From NCBI RefSeq assembly GCF_016907975.1, contig NZ_JAFBCY010000003.1:806001-870000 (forward strand): a stretch of DNA of 64,000 nt, given 5' to 3'. Of this stretch, positions 20,027 through 28,191 are shown piece by piece. A program made the position numbers and the translations under genes. Each line of letters opens with the position of its first letter. The first letter of the stretch is position 1. The notes under the pieces were generated by a model. That model searched no databases and was not told the DNA's origin. It was given only the letters and a program-made list of their open reading frames with translations. Origin of the DNA: Methylopila capsulata. GTDB taxonomy: Bacteria; Pseudomonadota; Alphaproteobacteria; Rhizobiales; Methylopilaceae.

Positions 20027-20770
20027 ATGTCGCTGAGCGATGCTCGGGAACAGATCGCGGTCGCCGCGACGTATGACGTCGCCGCCAGGGCGCGCCGCGC
20101 GCTGACCTTCGAGCGGGCCGGCCGCTTCGGCGACGCCTGGCGCGAATGGGAGGCGCTGCGCGCGACCGAGGGCCGCCGGGCCGACTGGAACGCGCCGCTC
20201 GCGGCGAGCTACCTGCGCTTCGCCTTCGACTGGACGGCGGACGGCTCGCCCGAGCCGCTGCACGAGGCCGAGGAGGCGCTGGTGCGCGGCGTCGCGATCC
20301 TCAGCATCGATCTCGCCGAACAGCCCGACGACGTGGCGCGGCTGCTGCTCATCGCCCGCGCCTGCGAACAGCGCTGCCTGCTGCGCGCCTACGGCGAAGG
20401 CTGGACTCGCGCGGCGCGCTCAGCCCTCGAGGCCGGCGAGGCGCCGGAGGTGACGGGCGATCCGCGCCAGATCGCGGCGGCGGGGGCGGCGGCGACGGCC
20501 GCGCTCGACCTCGTGGCGATCCACGCGCCGTCGCTCGCGACGCTTGCGACCGAACTCGCCCAGAGCTGCCTCCGTCTCGCCGCCACGCTGGAGGCGAGCG
20601 GGGCCGGAGACGAGGCCGCCGGCCTGATGCTGCGCGCGGAGACCGTGTTGAGGGGGCCGACGGCGCCTCAGCGCCGCCCTGCGCTGATCGCGATCGAGGG
20701 TGGAGCCCCCGAGGAGCGCACGCCGCCGCGGCGGCCCGCGCTCACCCTCGTCACCAGTCGGACAGCTTGA
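20027..20770 (+). CDS. Hypothetical alpha-helical protein
   Basis: 247 residues from ATG 20027, chosen because AGGAGG at 20015-20020 sits in front. Almost entirely Ala/Leu/Glu-rich helix, rather like TPR or helical-bundle scaffolds (FERAGRFGDAWREWEAL, FDWTADGSPEPLHEAEEAL), but no named domain was recognised. No signal peptide or membrane segment. Its last 20 bases overlap the 3' end of the convergent DUF1737 gene. Function unknown. Confidence 0.65.
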   Translation: MSLSDAREQIAVAATYDVAARARRALTFERAGRFGDAWREWEALRATEGRRADWNAPLAASYLRFAFDWTADGSPEPLHEAEEALVRGVAILSIDLAEQPDDVARLLLIARACEQRCLLRAYGEGWTRAARSALEAGEAPEVTGDPRQIAAAGAAATAALDLVAIHAPSLATLATELAQSCLRLAATLEASGAGDEAAGLMLRAETVLRGPTAPQRRPALIAIEGGAPEERTPPRRPALTLVTSRTA

Positions 20771-20957
20771 TCTCGTCCGACCACTCGACGTCCGGAACCT
20801 CCTTCACGATCGCCTGGCCGCAGATCACGGTCGCCTTGACCGGATCGTAGGTCAGCGACGGATCGCCCTGCAGCGCCCAGCCCTGGTTGAGCGCCGCGGA
20901 GACGCGCCGGCAGAAGGCCGCGTCGTCGGGGCCGGTGAGGAAGCGGTAGAGTTTCAT
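20751..20957 (-). CDS. DUF1737 protein
   Basis: 68 residues from ATG 20955-20957. The family pattern is complete: MKLYRFLTGPDDAAFCRRVS, ALNQGWALQGDPSLTYDP and VICGQAIVKEV. DUF1737 proteins are short cytosolic proteins of unknown role that are common in Alpha- and Gammaproteobacteria. It lies at the end of a run of small minus-strand genes downstream of asd. Confidence 0.83.
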   Translation of the reverse strand: MKLYRFLTGPDDAAFCRRVSAALNQGWALQGDPSLTYDPVKATVICGQAIVKEVPDVEWSDEIKLSDW

Positions 20958-20985
20958 GGGAGCCTGACAGGAGACGTTGAGCGCG

Positions 20986-21111
20986 TCAGCCGCGCTTGCC
21001 GTAGCGGCGGTCGAACTTGGCGACCTCGTAGCGAGCCCAGACGAGGGCCATGACGCCAAGCGCAAACGCGCCGGCCGGAACGCCCCACTGGAACCAGAAC
21101 GGGATTTCCAT
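20986..21111 (-). CDS. Small single-span membrane protein
   Basis: 41 residues from ATG 21109-21111. One hydrophobic helix (residues ~8-25, WGVPAGAFALGVMALVWARY) then a basic tail, EVAKFDRRYGKRG, giving an N-out/C-in orientation by the positive-inside rule. It follows the 78-residue membrane protein gene by only four bases, so the two are probably co-translated. Too short for family calls; supported by operon position and composition. Confidence 0.55.
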   Translation of the reverse strand: MEIPFWFQWGVPAGAFALGVMALVWARYEVAKFDRRYGKRG

Positions 21112-21115
21112 CGCC

Positions 21116-21352
21116 TCAATCCTCGCTGCGCAGCCAGCTGAGAAGAACCTGCGCAACCGAATGTAGGCCGACCGCGAGCAGAATCCAAACAAGAGCCGCC
21201 GGCGTGAACGTGCCGCCGATGAACGGAACCAGCACGGCTGCGCCGAGCACCGTCAGCCCGACCGTGTTCACAGAGCCCGCGAGCAGCTTCAGACGCTCGT
21301 TGATCCGTTTCGCGCGGATGCGGCGCTCGGCGTCCTCCGGGGCGATGGCCAT
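21116..21352 (-). CDS. Small two-span membrane protein, unknown function
   Basis: 78 residues from ATG 21350-21352. A basic amphipathic N-terminus (EDAERRIRAKRINERLKLLAG) is followed by two hydrophobic segments (NTVGLTVLGAAVLVPFIGG and AALVWILLAVGLHSVAQVLL) and a charged end. It follows asd by 35 bases on the same strand and overlaps nothing. Not recognised; conserved small membrane proteins of this shape occur in many Hyphomicrobiales. Confidence 0.6.
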   Translation of the reverse strand: MAIAPEDAERRIRAKRINERLKLLAGSVNTVGLTVLGAAVLVPFIGGTFTPAALVWILLAVGLHSVAQVLLSWLRSED

Positions 21353-21387
21353 GTCGGAGATCCGTCGAGCGCCGCCTCGCTTGAGCC

Positions 21388-22419
21388 TTAGGCCGCCTTC
21401 TTCAGCAGCCCGCGGTTGGCGAGGCTTTCCGCGATCTGCACCGCGTTCAGCGCCGCGCCCTTGCGGAGGTTGTCGGAGACGATCCACATCGCGAGGCCGT
21501 TGTCGACGGTCGGGTCCACGCGGATCCGGCTGACGAAGGTCGCGAAGTCGCCGACGCACTCGACCGGCGTCACGTAGCCGCCGGGCTCACGCTTGTCGAC
21601 GACCAGGATCCCCGGCGCCTCGCGCAGGATGTCGCGCGCCTCCTCGGCCGAGATCGGCTTCTCGAACTCGATGTTGACCGCCTCCGAGTGGCCGACGAAG
21701 ACCGGCACGCGGACGGCGGTCGCCGTCAGCTTGATCTTCGGGTCGAGGATCTTCTTGGTCTCCGCGACCATCTTCCATTCCTCCTTCGTGAAACCGTCCT
21801 CCATGAAGACGTCGATGTGAGGAATGACGTTGAAGGCGATCTGCTTCGGGAACTTGCCGACGCCCGGCTCCGGCGCCTGGTTCACATAGATGCCCTTGGT
21901 CTGGTTCCAGAGCTCGTCCATGGCGTCCTTGCCGGCACCGGAGACGGACTGGTAGGTCGACACCACCACGCGCGTGATCGTCGCCGCGTCGTGCAGCGGC
22001 TTCAGCGCCACGACGAGCTGCGCGGTCGAGCAGTTCGGGTTCGCGATGATGCCCTTCTTGGTGTAGCCGGCGACCGCGTCGGCGTTCACCTCCGGCACCA
22101 CCAGCGGCACGTCGGGGTCCATGCGCCACACCGACGAGTTGTCGATGACGATGGCGCCCTGCTTGGCGATCTTGGGCGACCACTCGCGCGAGACCTCACC
22201 GCCGGCCGACATCAGGCAGATGTCGATCCCGGTGAAGTCGAACTGCGCGAGGTCCTTGCATTTCAGAGTTCGATCGCCGAACGACACTTCGGTCCCGAGG
22301 CTCCGGCGCGAGGCCAGCGCGACGATCTCGTCGACCGGGAACTCCCGCTCTTCGAGGATGTTCAGCATCTCGCGGCCCACGTTGCCCGTGGCGCCCACGA
22401 CGGCGATCCGATAACCCAT
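21388..22419 (-). CDS. asd: Aspartate-semialdehyde dehydrogenase
   Basis: 343 residues from ATG 22417-22419 with GGAG seven bases before it; an ATG 12 bases upstream is an alternative. Converts aspartyl-phosphate to the semialdehyde with NADPH, feeding lysine/diaminopimelate, threonine and methionine synthesis. N-terminal NADP motif VVGATGNVGREML, substrate phosphate loop LASRRSLG, catalytic Cys in IANPNCSTAQL, and the downstream segments STYQSVSGAGKDAMDEL and RVPVFVGHSEAVNIEF (active-site His). Length and motifs are typical; cytosolic tetramer or dimer. Confidence 0.96.
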   Translation of the reverse strand: MGYRIAVVGATGNVGREMLNILEEREFPVDEIVALASRRSLGTEVSFGDRTLKCKDLAQFDFTGIDICLMSAGGEVSREWSPKIAKQGAIVIDNSSVWRMDPDVPLVVPEVNADAVAGYTKKGIIANPNCSTAQLVVALKPLHDAATITRVVVSTYQSVSGAGKDAMDELWNQTKGIYVNQAPEPGVGKFPKQIAFNVIPHIDVFMEDGFTKEEWKMVAETKKILDPKIKLTATAVRVPVFVGHSEAVNIEFEKPISAEEARDILREAPGILVVDKREPGGYVTPVECVGDFATFVSRIRVDPTVDNGLAMWIVSDNLRKGAALNAVQIAESLANRGLLKKAA

Positions 22420-22613
22420 CTCCAACTCCATCGGCCCGGTTTCGACCGCGGCCGTCTTGCTCTCGTTCGCGGCGCGACGCCGCGCGATGTGAATGGCCCC
22501 GTTGGGCCGAGATTGCAAGAAATTCACGGAACGAGAGCCGGCGAAACGACGTTGCTTCCATGACCGACGCGGCTCAGTCCCGGGACGCGGCGTTTCGTCC
22601 AGAGGAGGCTGCA

Positions 22614-22901
22614 ATGCGCCGCATTGCGTATGGAACGACCGCGTTCTTGCTCGCGGCGGGCGTCGCGCTCGCCCCGCTCGCCGCATCCGCGCAGACCCGC
22701 GACCGCGCCTCGCCCGACCGGGGCGTGGCGATCACGATCCGGAAGGCGCCGAGCTACCTCAACACCCGCACCGTCGCCCGCCCGATGACCGGCGCCGACT
22801 ACCAGACCTCGGCGCTCTACCAGTCGTCGACGCCGACACGCGGCCCGGGCGGCTTCGAGCGCTGGCCGCTGCCGTCGACCTTCGACGTTCCCGGCTACTG
22901 A
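22614..22901 (+). CDS. Hypothetical small exported protein
   Basis: 95 residues from ATG 22614, with AGAGGAGG at 22601-22608. A signal peptide covers residues 1-26 (MRRIAYGTTAFLLAAGVAL ... AASAQ). The mature part is basic at first and then shows KAPSYLNTRTVARPMTGADYQTSALYQSS without recognised domain. Conserved-looking short periplasmic protein; function unknown. A 15-bp hairpin follows. Confidence 0.68.
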   Translation: MRRIAYGTTAFLLAAGVALAPLAASAQTRDRASPDRGVAITIRKAPSYLNTRTVARPMTGADYQTSALYQSSTPTRGPGGFERWPLPSTFDVPGY

Positions 22902-22952
22902 AGCGGCCCGGCTCAAGGCCGGGACACGAGCGCGGCGTTTCCGTCGTCTTGA

Positions 22953-22987
22953 CCGTACGGCGGCGGGGACGACCCGCCGCCGTACGG
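22953..22987. terminator. Bidirectional hairpin terminator
   Basis: Perfect 15-base arms (22953-22967 and 22973-22987, beginning CCGTACGGCGG) around the loop GACGA, between the convergent ends of the small exported protein gene (22901) and leuB (22992). The stem is very GC-rich; there is no T-tract on either side. Confidence 0.68.
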
Positions 22988-22991
22988 CGCC

Positions 22992-24107
22992 TTACGCCGC
23001 GAGCAGGGTCTCGAACTTCGCGACCACCGCCTGGCCCATCTCCGCGGTCCCGACGCGGGTCGCGCCGTCCGTGTAGATGTCGCCGGTGCGCAGGCCGTCG
23101 GCCAGCACCTCGGAGATCGCCTTGTCCAGCGTGTCGGCGAGATCGGGGCGGCCGAGCGAGTACTTCAGCGCCATGGCGACGCTCGCGAGCATGGCGAGCG
23201 GGTTCGCGACGCCCTTGCCCGCGATGTCGGGCGCGGAGCCGTGCACGGGCTCGTACATGGCGGCGCGCTTGCCCGTCACCGGGTCCTCGGCGCCCAGCGA
23301 GGCGGAGGGCAGCATGCCGAGCGAGCCGGTCAGCATCGAGGCGACGTCGGAGAGCAGATCGCCGAACAGGTTGTCGGTGACGATGACGTCGAACTGCTTC
23401 GGTGCGCGCACCAGCTGCATGCCGAGCGCATCGGCCAGCATGTGGTCGAGCGTCACGTCCTCGAAGCCGTCCTTGTGGGTCGCGGTGACGACCTCGTTCC
23501 ACAGCAGGCCGGACTTCATGACGTTGCGCTTCTCGGCCGAGGTCACGCGGTTGCGGCGGACACGGGCGAGGTCGAAGGCGACGCGGGCGATGCGGTCGAT
23601 CTCGTAGGTGTCGTAGACCTGCGTGTCGATCGCGCGCTTCTGGCCGTTGCCGAGATCGGTGATGGTCTTGGGCTCCCCGAAGTAGACGCCGCCGGTGAGC
23701 TCGCGGACGATCATGATGTCGAGGCCTTCGACCAGCTCGGGCTTGAGCGAGGAGGACGCCGCAAGCGCGGGGTAGCAGATCGCCGGGCGCAGGTTAGCGA
23801 ACAGCATCAGCTCCTTGCGCAGCCGCAGCAGTCCGGCCTCGGGGCGCGCGTCATAAGGCACGCCGTCCCACTGCGGGCCGCCGACCGCGCCGAACAGGAT
23901 CGCGTCGGCCGCGTGCGCCTTGGCCATCGCGCCGTCGGAGATCGCGACCTTGTGCACGTCGTAGGCCGCGCCGCCGACGAGGTCTTCCTCGATCTCGAAG
24001 GACAGCAGGCCCTTCTGCTCGATGAAGGCGAGCAGCCGGCGAACCTCGCCCATGACCTCGGGGCCGATGCCGTCGCCGGGGAGCAGCAGGAGCTTGTGGG
24101 CGGCCAT
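22992..24107 (-). CDS. leuB: 3-isopropylmalate dehydrogenase
   Basis: 371 residues. Oxidative decarboxylation of 3-isopropylmalate in leucine synthesis, NAD+ dependent, cytosolic dimer. Motifs: LLLPGDGIGPEVMGEV at the start, RPEAGLLRLRKELMLFANLRPA (substrate arginines), ELTGGVYFGEP, DNLFGDLLSDVASMLTGSLGMLPSASLG (metal Asp residues and cofactor loop) and PVHGSAPDIAGKGVANPLA. Start ATG 24105-24107. leuC lies 8 kb away and leuD is not in view, so the leucine genes are dispersed. Confidence 0.97.
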   Translation of the reverse strand: MAAHKLLLLPGDGIGPEVMGEVRRLLAFIEQKGLLSFEIEEDLVGGAAYDVHKVAISDGAMAKAHAADAILFGAVGGPQWDGVPYDARPEAGLLRLRKELMLFANLRPAICYPALAASSSLKPELVEGLDIMIVRELTGGVYFGEPKTITDLGNGQKRAIDTQVYDTYEIDRIARVAFDLARVRRNRVTSAEKRNVMKSGLLWNEVVTATHKDGFEDVTLDHMLADALGMQLVRAPKQFDVIVTDNLFGDLLSDVASMLTGSLGMLPSASLGAEDPVTGKRAAMYEPVHGSAPDIAGKGVANPLAMLASVAMALKYSLGRPDLADTLDKAISEVLADGLRTGDIYTDGATRVGTAEMGQAVVAKFETLLAA

Positions 24108-24250
24108 GGGTCGTTCCTCGCGTGGCGTTGCTTTTGCGGGGTCTTTAGGCGGCCTAACGGGGCCTTGGCAAGGGAGCTTGCGCGCTCAGGCATGCCAGAC
24201 CGCGAAATGGCGTGCAGCCGTCGTGCAGGGGCAGAACAGGACGCGGGCGT

Positions 24251-24405
24251 CCCTCCCCCGGAAGGGGAGGGTGGACGGGCGAAGCCCGGCCGGGTGGGGT
24301 GGGTTTGAGATCGAGCGCGTCGGTCGCGGGACGCTCTACGCCCGAAGACCCCACCCGACCTCGGCTCCGCCGAGGCCACCCTCCCCAAGCTCCGCTTGAG
24401 GAGGA
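24251..24405. repeat. Palindromic intergenic repeat, type B
   Basis: About 155 bases made of several hairpins: CCCTCCCC-GGAAGGGGAGGG, GGCGAAGCCCGGCC, then CCTCGGCTCCGCCGAGG and CTCCGCTTGAGGAGG. It recurs in inverted orientation at 42697-42860 with the same order of blocks, including the shared segment GGACGGGCGAAGCCCGGCC. Located between leuB and gloA; no coding evidence. Confidence 0.8.
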
Positions 24406-24464
24406 ATCCCTGCGCTTGTCCCGGCGAGAGCTGACGGCGGCTGAGGTCCGCCAGGAGACCGGCC

Positions 24465-24860
24465 TCACAGAAACCGCCCGCCCCGCTCCAGCACCTCGAT
24501 CTTGTAGCCGTCCGGATCGCTCACAAAGAAGAACCGCGCAAAGGGCTTTCCCTCGCGGTCGAACTGCTTGAGCGCTCCGGGGTTCAGCCCGGCGGCCTCG
24601 AACCGGGCGTGCTCGGCGGCGAGATCGTCCACGGAGACGGCGAGGTGGCCGTAGCCGTCGCCGAGATCGTAGGGCGCGGCGCGGTCGCCGTTGACGGTCA
24701 GCTCCAGCTCGAAGCCGGTCTCGGAGTTCGACAGGTAGATCAGCGTGAAGCCGTCGAAGGGGTAGCGATCCGCCACCTTCAGGCCGAAAGCCGCGTCGTA
24801 GAACGCGACCGAGCGCTCCTCTTCGAGCACCCGGATCATGGAGTGGATCGCCTTGGCCAT
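24465..24860 (-). CDS. gloA: Lactoylglutathione lyase (glyoxalase I)
   Basis: 131 residues from ATG 24858-24860. Converts the methylglyoxal-glutathione adduct to S-lactoylglutathione. VOC fold with the four expected metal ligands: His near the start (AIHSMIRV), Glu in ELELTV, His in GYGHLAVSVDD, and Glu in YKIEVLERG. Also RSVAFYDAAFGLKVADRY, typical of GloA. Short length matches the Ni-type bacterial enzymes. It is downstream of the BI-1 gene but separated from it by a strong terminator hairpin. Confidence 0.92.
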   Translation of the reverse strand: MAKAIHSMIRVLEEERSVAFYDAAFGLKVADRYPFDGFTLIYLSNSETGFELELTVNGDRAAPYDLGDGYGHLAVSVDDLAAEHARFEAAGLNPGALKQFDREGKPFARFFFVSDPDGYKIEVLERGGRFL

Positions 24861-24920
24861 TCTGGTCTCCTCGCGCTGGATAAGGGCGGCGACACCAGAA
24901 CGCGACGGGTCGGCGCAGGT

Positions 24921-24954
24921 CAAAAGAAAGGGCCCCGGCGTCGCCGCCGGGGCC
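24921..24954 (-). terminator. Intrinsic terminator of the BI-1 gene
   Basis: Ten-base perfect stem GGCCCCGGCG (24931-24940) with CGCCGGGGCC (24945-24954) and a four-base loop. On the minus strand the stem is followed by CTTTCTTTTG (24930-24921), the expected T-rich tract, 43 bases after the BI-1 stop codon. Confidence 0.85.
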
Positions 24955-24996
24955 TTCGTTTCTTCCGTGCCTCCAGCCGTGGCCGGAAGCGTCAGG

Positions 24997-25776
24997 TCAC
25001 TCGCGGTTGCCGAACAGCGACAGCAGCATCGTGAACAGGTTGATGAAGTTCAGGTACAGCGACAGGGCGCCCATGATGGCCTTGCGGCCCATGACCGCGC
25101 CGTCGTCGCCGGCGTAGTACTCTTCCTTCAGGCGCTGCGTGTCGTAGGCCGTGAGGCCCGAGAAAATCAGCACGCCGAGCACCGACACGACGAACTGCAC
25201 CATCGACGAGCCGAGGAAGATGTTGACCACGCTCGCGATGACGATGCCGATGAGGCCCATCATCAGGAAGGTGCCCATCCCCGAGAGGTTGCGCTTGGTG
25301 GTGTAGCCCCAGAGGCTGAGTGCGCCGAAGGCGGCCGCCGTGATGAAGAACACCCGGCCGATCGAGGCGCCGGTGTAGACGAGGAAGATCGACGACAGCG
25401 ACAGGCCCATCAGGCCCGCGAAGACGTAGAACGCGATCTGCGCCGTCGACACGCTCATGGTGTGCAGGCGGGCCGACAGGAAGAACACCATGCCGAGCGG
25501 GGCGAGCATCACCACCCACTTGAGCGGGCTGGTGAAGAGCATGTAGCCGAACGAGGTCAGGTACATGCCGCCGCGCAGGGCGTATTCGGTCGGGGTCGAG
25601 CTCACCGCCATCATGAAGGCGCCGATGGCGACGAAGCCGGTGATGGCCAAGCCGAGCGACATGTAGTTGTAGACGCTCAGCATGTAGGACCGCAGGCCCT
25701 GATCGACCGACGCCGCCGGAACGGAGGCGCCGCCGAAGCCGGTGCGGCCATAAACGTTGCGTTGGGAGTCGGGCAT
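24997..25776 (-). CDS. Bax inhibitor-1/YccA family membrane protein
   Basis: 259 residues from ATG 25774-25776, with seven predicted membrane helices after a polar N-terminus. Family traits: VYNYMSLGLAITGFVAIGAF in the first helix, GLMGLSLSSIFLVYTG, FITAAAFGALSLWGYTTKR(N)LSGMG, and the C-terminal YDTQRLKEEYY with Asp-rich ending, matching the calcium-leak BI-1 proteins (BsYetJ-like di-aspartyl sensor). Bacterial relatives modulate FtsH or leak calcium; role here unproven. Transcript ends at a clear terminator. Confidence 0.9.
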   Translation of the reverse strand: MPDSQRNVYGRTGFGGASVPAASVDQGLRSYMLSVYNYMSLGLAITGFVAIGAFMMAVSSTPTEYALRGGMYLTSFGYMLFTSPLKWVVMLAPLGMVFFLSARLHTMSVSTAQIAFYVFAGLMGLSLSSIFLVYTGASIGRVFFITAAAFGALSLWGYTTKRNLSGMGTFLMMGLIGIVIASVVNIFLGSSMVQFVVSVLGVLIFSGLTAYDTQRLKEEYYAGDDGAVMGRKAIMGALSLYLNFINLFTMLLSLFGNRE

Positions 25777-25906
25777 AGAGTGCGGTCCCCTCAAGAACAG
25801 CTGAAATCGGGCCACCGAAAATCGGCGCCACGTATTGCCGTCGATGATATGGGGATGGGCCCTAGGCGCACAAGTTCGAGAGCGCCTTTGGATTCTGACA
25901 TCTTCG

Positions 25907-26467
25907 TCAGATGGCGCGCCGTCGGGGCCGCGGAACCGGGCGACCGATCTCGATCACGGTGCGGGGACCGATGCGGCCGGCGAGCCGCTTCAGCACGGCG
26001 GGCGCCAGCGCGACGCAGCCGGCGGTCGGCGTGAAGCCGGCACGCGCGGCGTGCAGGAAGATCGCGCTGCCGCGCCCGGCGCGCACCGGACGGTCGTTCC
26101 AGCCGAGCTCGAACACCAGGTCGTAGAGCCTGTCGTCGCGCCACATCCTTTCGTGCGAGGCTGGAAACGGCAGCTTTACCCGTCGGTTGTAGCGGCGATG
26201 CCCGACGGCGTCGCACCAGCCGTCGTCGGGCCGGGTCGCGCGTACGGGAAGGCCGGTGGGCGGCCGCGGCGTGCGGTCGGCGCGGCGCCACAGCCGCCGG
26301 ATGGCGAAGGTCCCGCGCGGCGTGACGCCGTCGCCTTCCCGCTTCGCCAAAGCGATCCCGGCCGGGCCGAGCGCGCAGGGAAAACGGGCCTGTCCGGCGA
26401 TCACACATCCGCGCGCGGGGTGTCCTGGCGCCGCTCGAACCTTGAGAACCGGGAGGAAACTCTGCAT
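25907..26467 (-). CDS. L,D-transpeptidase family (YkuD) protein
   Basis: 186 residues from ATG 26465-26467; longer in-frame starts exist. The YkuD active site is present: His in IFLHAARAGFTPTAGCVALA with the following Thr-Ala-Gly-Cys nucleophile region, plus GDGVTPRGTFAIRRLW earlier and a final EIGRPVPRPRRR. The SxGC motif is TAGC here, a Ser-to-Thr variant. No signal peptide is evident, so location is uncertain. Such proteins form 3-3 cross-links or attach proteins to peptidoglycan; this short type is often of unknown role. Confidence 0.82.
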   Translation of the reverse strand: MQSFLPVLKVRAAPGHPARGCVIAGQARFPCALGPAGIALAKREGDGVTPRGTFAIRRLWRRADRTPRPPTGLPVRATRPDDGWCDAVGHRRYNRRVKLPFPASHERMWRDDRLYDLVFELGWNDRPVRAGRGSAIFLHAARAGFTPTAGCVALAPAVLKRLAGRIGPRTVIEIGRPVPRPRRRAI

Positions 26468-26583
26468 TCCTAGCCGCAACGCCTCCTGAAGACGCGTCCC
26501 GGCGCCTTGTCGAGGACGGGGGGCGCGCACTAGGTGGGACGACGAACGACGCGGCGCCCGCCGCAGCCGGAGAAGACGTCCGA

Positions 26584-27270
26584 ATGGCCACGAAGCGCAA
26601 GATCCTTGTCGTCGACGACGACGCCGACCTCCGCGGGGAGATCGTCGAGCAGCTCAACCTGCTGGACGAATTCGACGCGGATTCCGCAGCCGTCGCGACC
26701 GAGGGCGTCGCCAAGATCCGCGGGGACCACGTCGACCTCGTGCTGATGGACGTCGGCCTGCCGGACATGGACGGCCGCGAGGCGGTCAAGATGATGCGCC
26801 GCGACGGCTACCGCGGCCCGGTCATCATGCTGACGGGACAGGACTCCGACGCCGACACGATTCTCGGGCTCGAGGCCGGCGCCAACGACTACGTGGCGAA
26901 GCCGGTGCGGTTCGCGGTGCTGCTCGCCCGCATCCGCGCGCAGCTCCGCAGCCACGAGGCGAGCGAGGACGCGATCTTCACGATCGGACCCTACACGTTC
27001 AAGCCCGGCGCCAAGATGCTGATGACGGAGAAGAACGCCAAGATCCGCCTGACCGAGAAGGAAACGGCGATCCTGCGCTTTCTCTACCGCTCCGGCGCCT
27101 CCGTCGTCGGGCGCGAGACGCTGCTGCAGGAGGTCTGGGGCTACAACTCCGGCGTGACCACGCACACGCTCGAGACCCACGTCTATCGCCTGCGCCAAAA
27201 GATCGAGGCCGATCCTTCGAACGCACGTCTGCTGGTCACGGAAGCCGGAGGCTATAAGCTGGTTCCTTAA
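26584..27270 (+). CDS. OmpR-family response regulator, CenR-like
   Basis: 228 residues. Receiver domain 1-120 with VVDDDADLR, acceptor Asp in LVLMDVGLPDMDG, conserved Thr in MLTGQ and Lys in VAKPVRF; winged-helix domain ~135-228 with LTEKETAILRFLYR, RETLLQEVWGYNSGVTTHTLETHVYRLRQKIE and TEAGGYKLVP. The tight similarity pattern and the neighbouring single-gene context fit CenR, an essential envelope regulator of Caulobacter and Rhodobacter; the symbol is withheld because orthology was not tested. The cNMP-binding gene follows after 22 bases. Confidence 0.87.
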   Translation: MATKRKILVVDDDADLRGEIVEQLNLLDEFDADSAAVATEGVAKIRGDHVDLVLMDVGLPDMDGREAVKMMRRDGYRGPVIMLTGQDSDADTILGLEAGANDYVAKPVRFAVLLARIRAQLRSHEASEDAIFTIGPYTFKPGAKMLMTEKNAKIRLTEKETAILRFLYRSGASVVGRETLLQEVWGYNSGVTTHTLETHVYRLRQKIEADPSNARLLVTEAGGYKLVP

Positions 27271-27292
27271 ACAGGGAATCAGCGGGGGCGGC

Positions 27293-27739
27293 TTGTCGCT
27301 TGAGGACGACATTCGGACGTTGAGCCGCACGCCGCTGCTCGACGAACTGGGCGTGGACGCGCTGCGGCTGATTGCGTTCTCGGCCGACCGGCTGAGCCTC
27401 GGCGAGGGCGACATCCTGTTCCGGCAGGGCGAGGAGGCGGACACGGGCTTCGTGGTCGTCTCCGGCGCGATCACGCTCACGCGGCGCGGCGGGCAGACCT
27501 ACCTCGCGGGGCCTGGCGCGCTCGTCGGCGAGCTGGCGCTGCTGTGCGACACCCGCCGCCCCGCCACCGCCGAGGCCGCCGAGCGGAGCGAGGTCTACCG
27601 CATCGCGCGGAGCCTGTTCGGCCGCCTGCTGAACGAATACCCCGCCGTCACCGCCAAGCTGCGCGCCCGTCTGGCCGCGCGCATGACCCAAAACGCCACC
27701 GACCTGCGCGCGATCGAATCGACGCTCCGCGGGCGCTGA
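27293..27739 (+). CDS. Cyclic nucleotide-binding domain protein
   Basis: 148 residues, apparently starting at TTG (27293), the only plausible start in the correct place after the preceding stop. The cNMP-binding fold spans ~residues 15-130: LGEGDILFRQGEEADTGFVVVSGAITL and GPGALVGELALLCDTRRPATAEA (the phosphate cassette region). There is no C-terminal helix-turn-helix, so it is a ligand sensor without DNA-binding domain. Placed 22 bases after the OmpR-family regulator, probably in one transcript. Whether it binds cAMP or another ligand cannot be said. Confidence 0.85.
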   Translation: MSLEDDIRTLSRTPLLDELGVDALRLIAFSADRLSLGEGDILFRQGEEADTGFVVVSGAITLTRRGGQTYLAGPGALVGELALLCDTRRPATAEAAERSEVYRIARSLFGRLLNEYPAVTAKLRARLAARMTQNATDLRAIESTLRGR

Positions 27740-27748
27740 GGCCTCCGC

Positions 27749-28186
27749 CTACTCCGCCGCCACGGACCAGCGCTGCGCCCAGTCCGGCGCGAGCTCCAGG
27801 CTCGCCGGAGCCGGTCCCGGCGCCCTGCCCTCCCGGACGCAGCCCGCGATGAACCGCAGCGCCGCGGTCATGCCCCAGGAGGTGTAGGGCTTCGAGATCG
27901 CCCCGCAGGCGCCGGCGAAATCCTCGGGGATGCGCTTGCGGTTGGCGGTCATGAACACCGCGACGACGCCATGGGTCAGCGCCGCCTCGCGGGCGACATC
28001 GACGCCGGTCGGCCCGTCGAGCAGGTGGACGTCCACGAGCGCCATGTCAGGCGGCGAGGCTTCCAGCAGCGCGCGGGCCTCCGCGCTGTCGAGCGCGAAG
28101 CCGCTCGGCGTCAGGCCCGCGTCCTCGATCATGAACTCGAGCTCGGCCGCGAGCAGGGCTTCGTCCTCGACGACCAGAATGCGCAA
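27749..28186 (-). CDS. Single-domain response regulator
   Basis: 145 residues: REC domain only, VVEDEALLAAELEFM, acceptor Asp in MALVDVHLLDGPTG, Thr in FMTANRK, Lys in ISKPYTS, then a Pro-rich 25-residue tail without DNA-binding domain. It follows the LOV histidine kinase by five bases on the same strand, so it is probably its direct target. Pairs of HWE/HisKA_2 kinases with single-domain regulators are common in Alphaproteobacteria (general stress and blue light circuits). Final output must be protein-protein or phospho-relay. Confidence 0.9.
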   Translation of the reverse strand: MRILVVEDEALLAAELEFMIEDAGLTPSGFALDSAEARALLEASPPDMALVDVHLLDGPTGVDVAREAALTHGVVAVFMTANRKRIPEDFAGACGAISKPYTSWGMTAALRFIAGCVREGRAPGPAPASLELAPDWAQRWSVAAE

Positions 28187-28191
28187 GGGCC

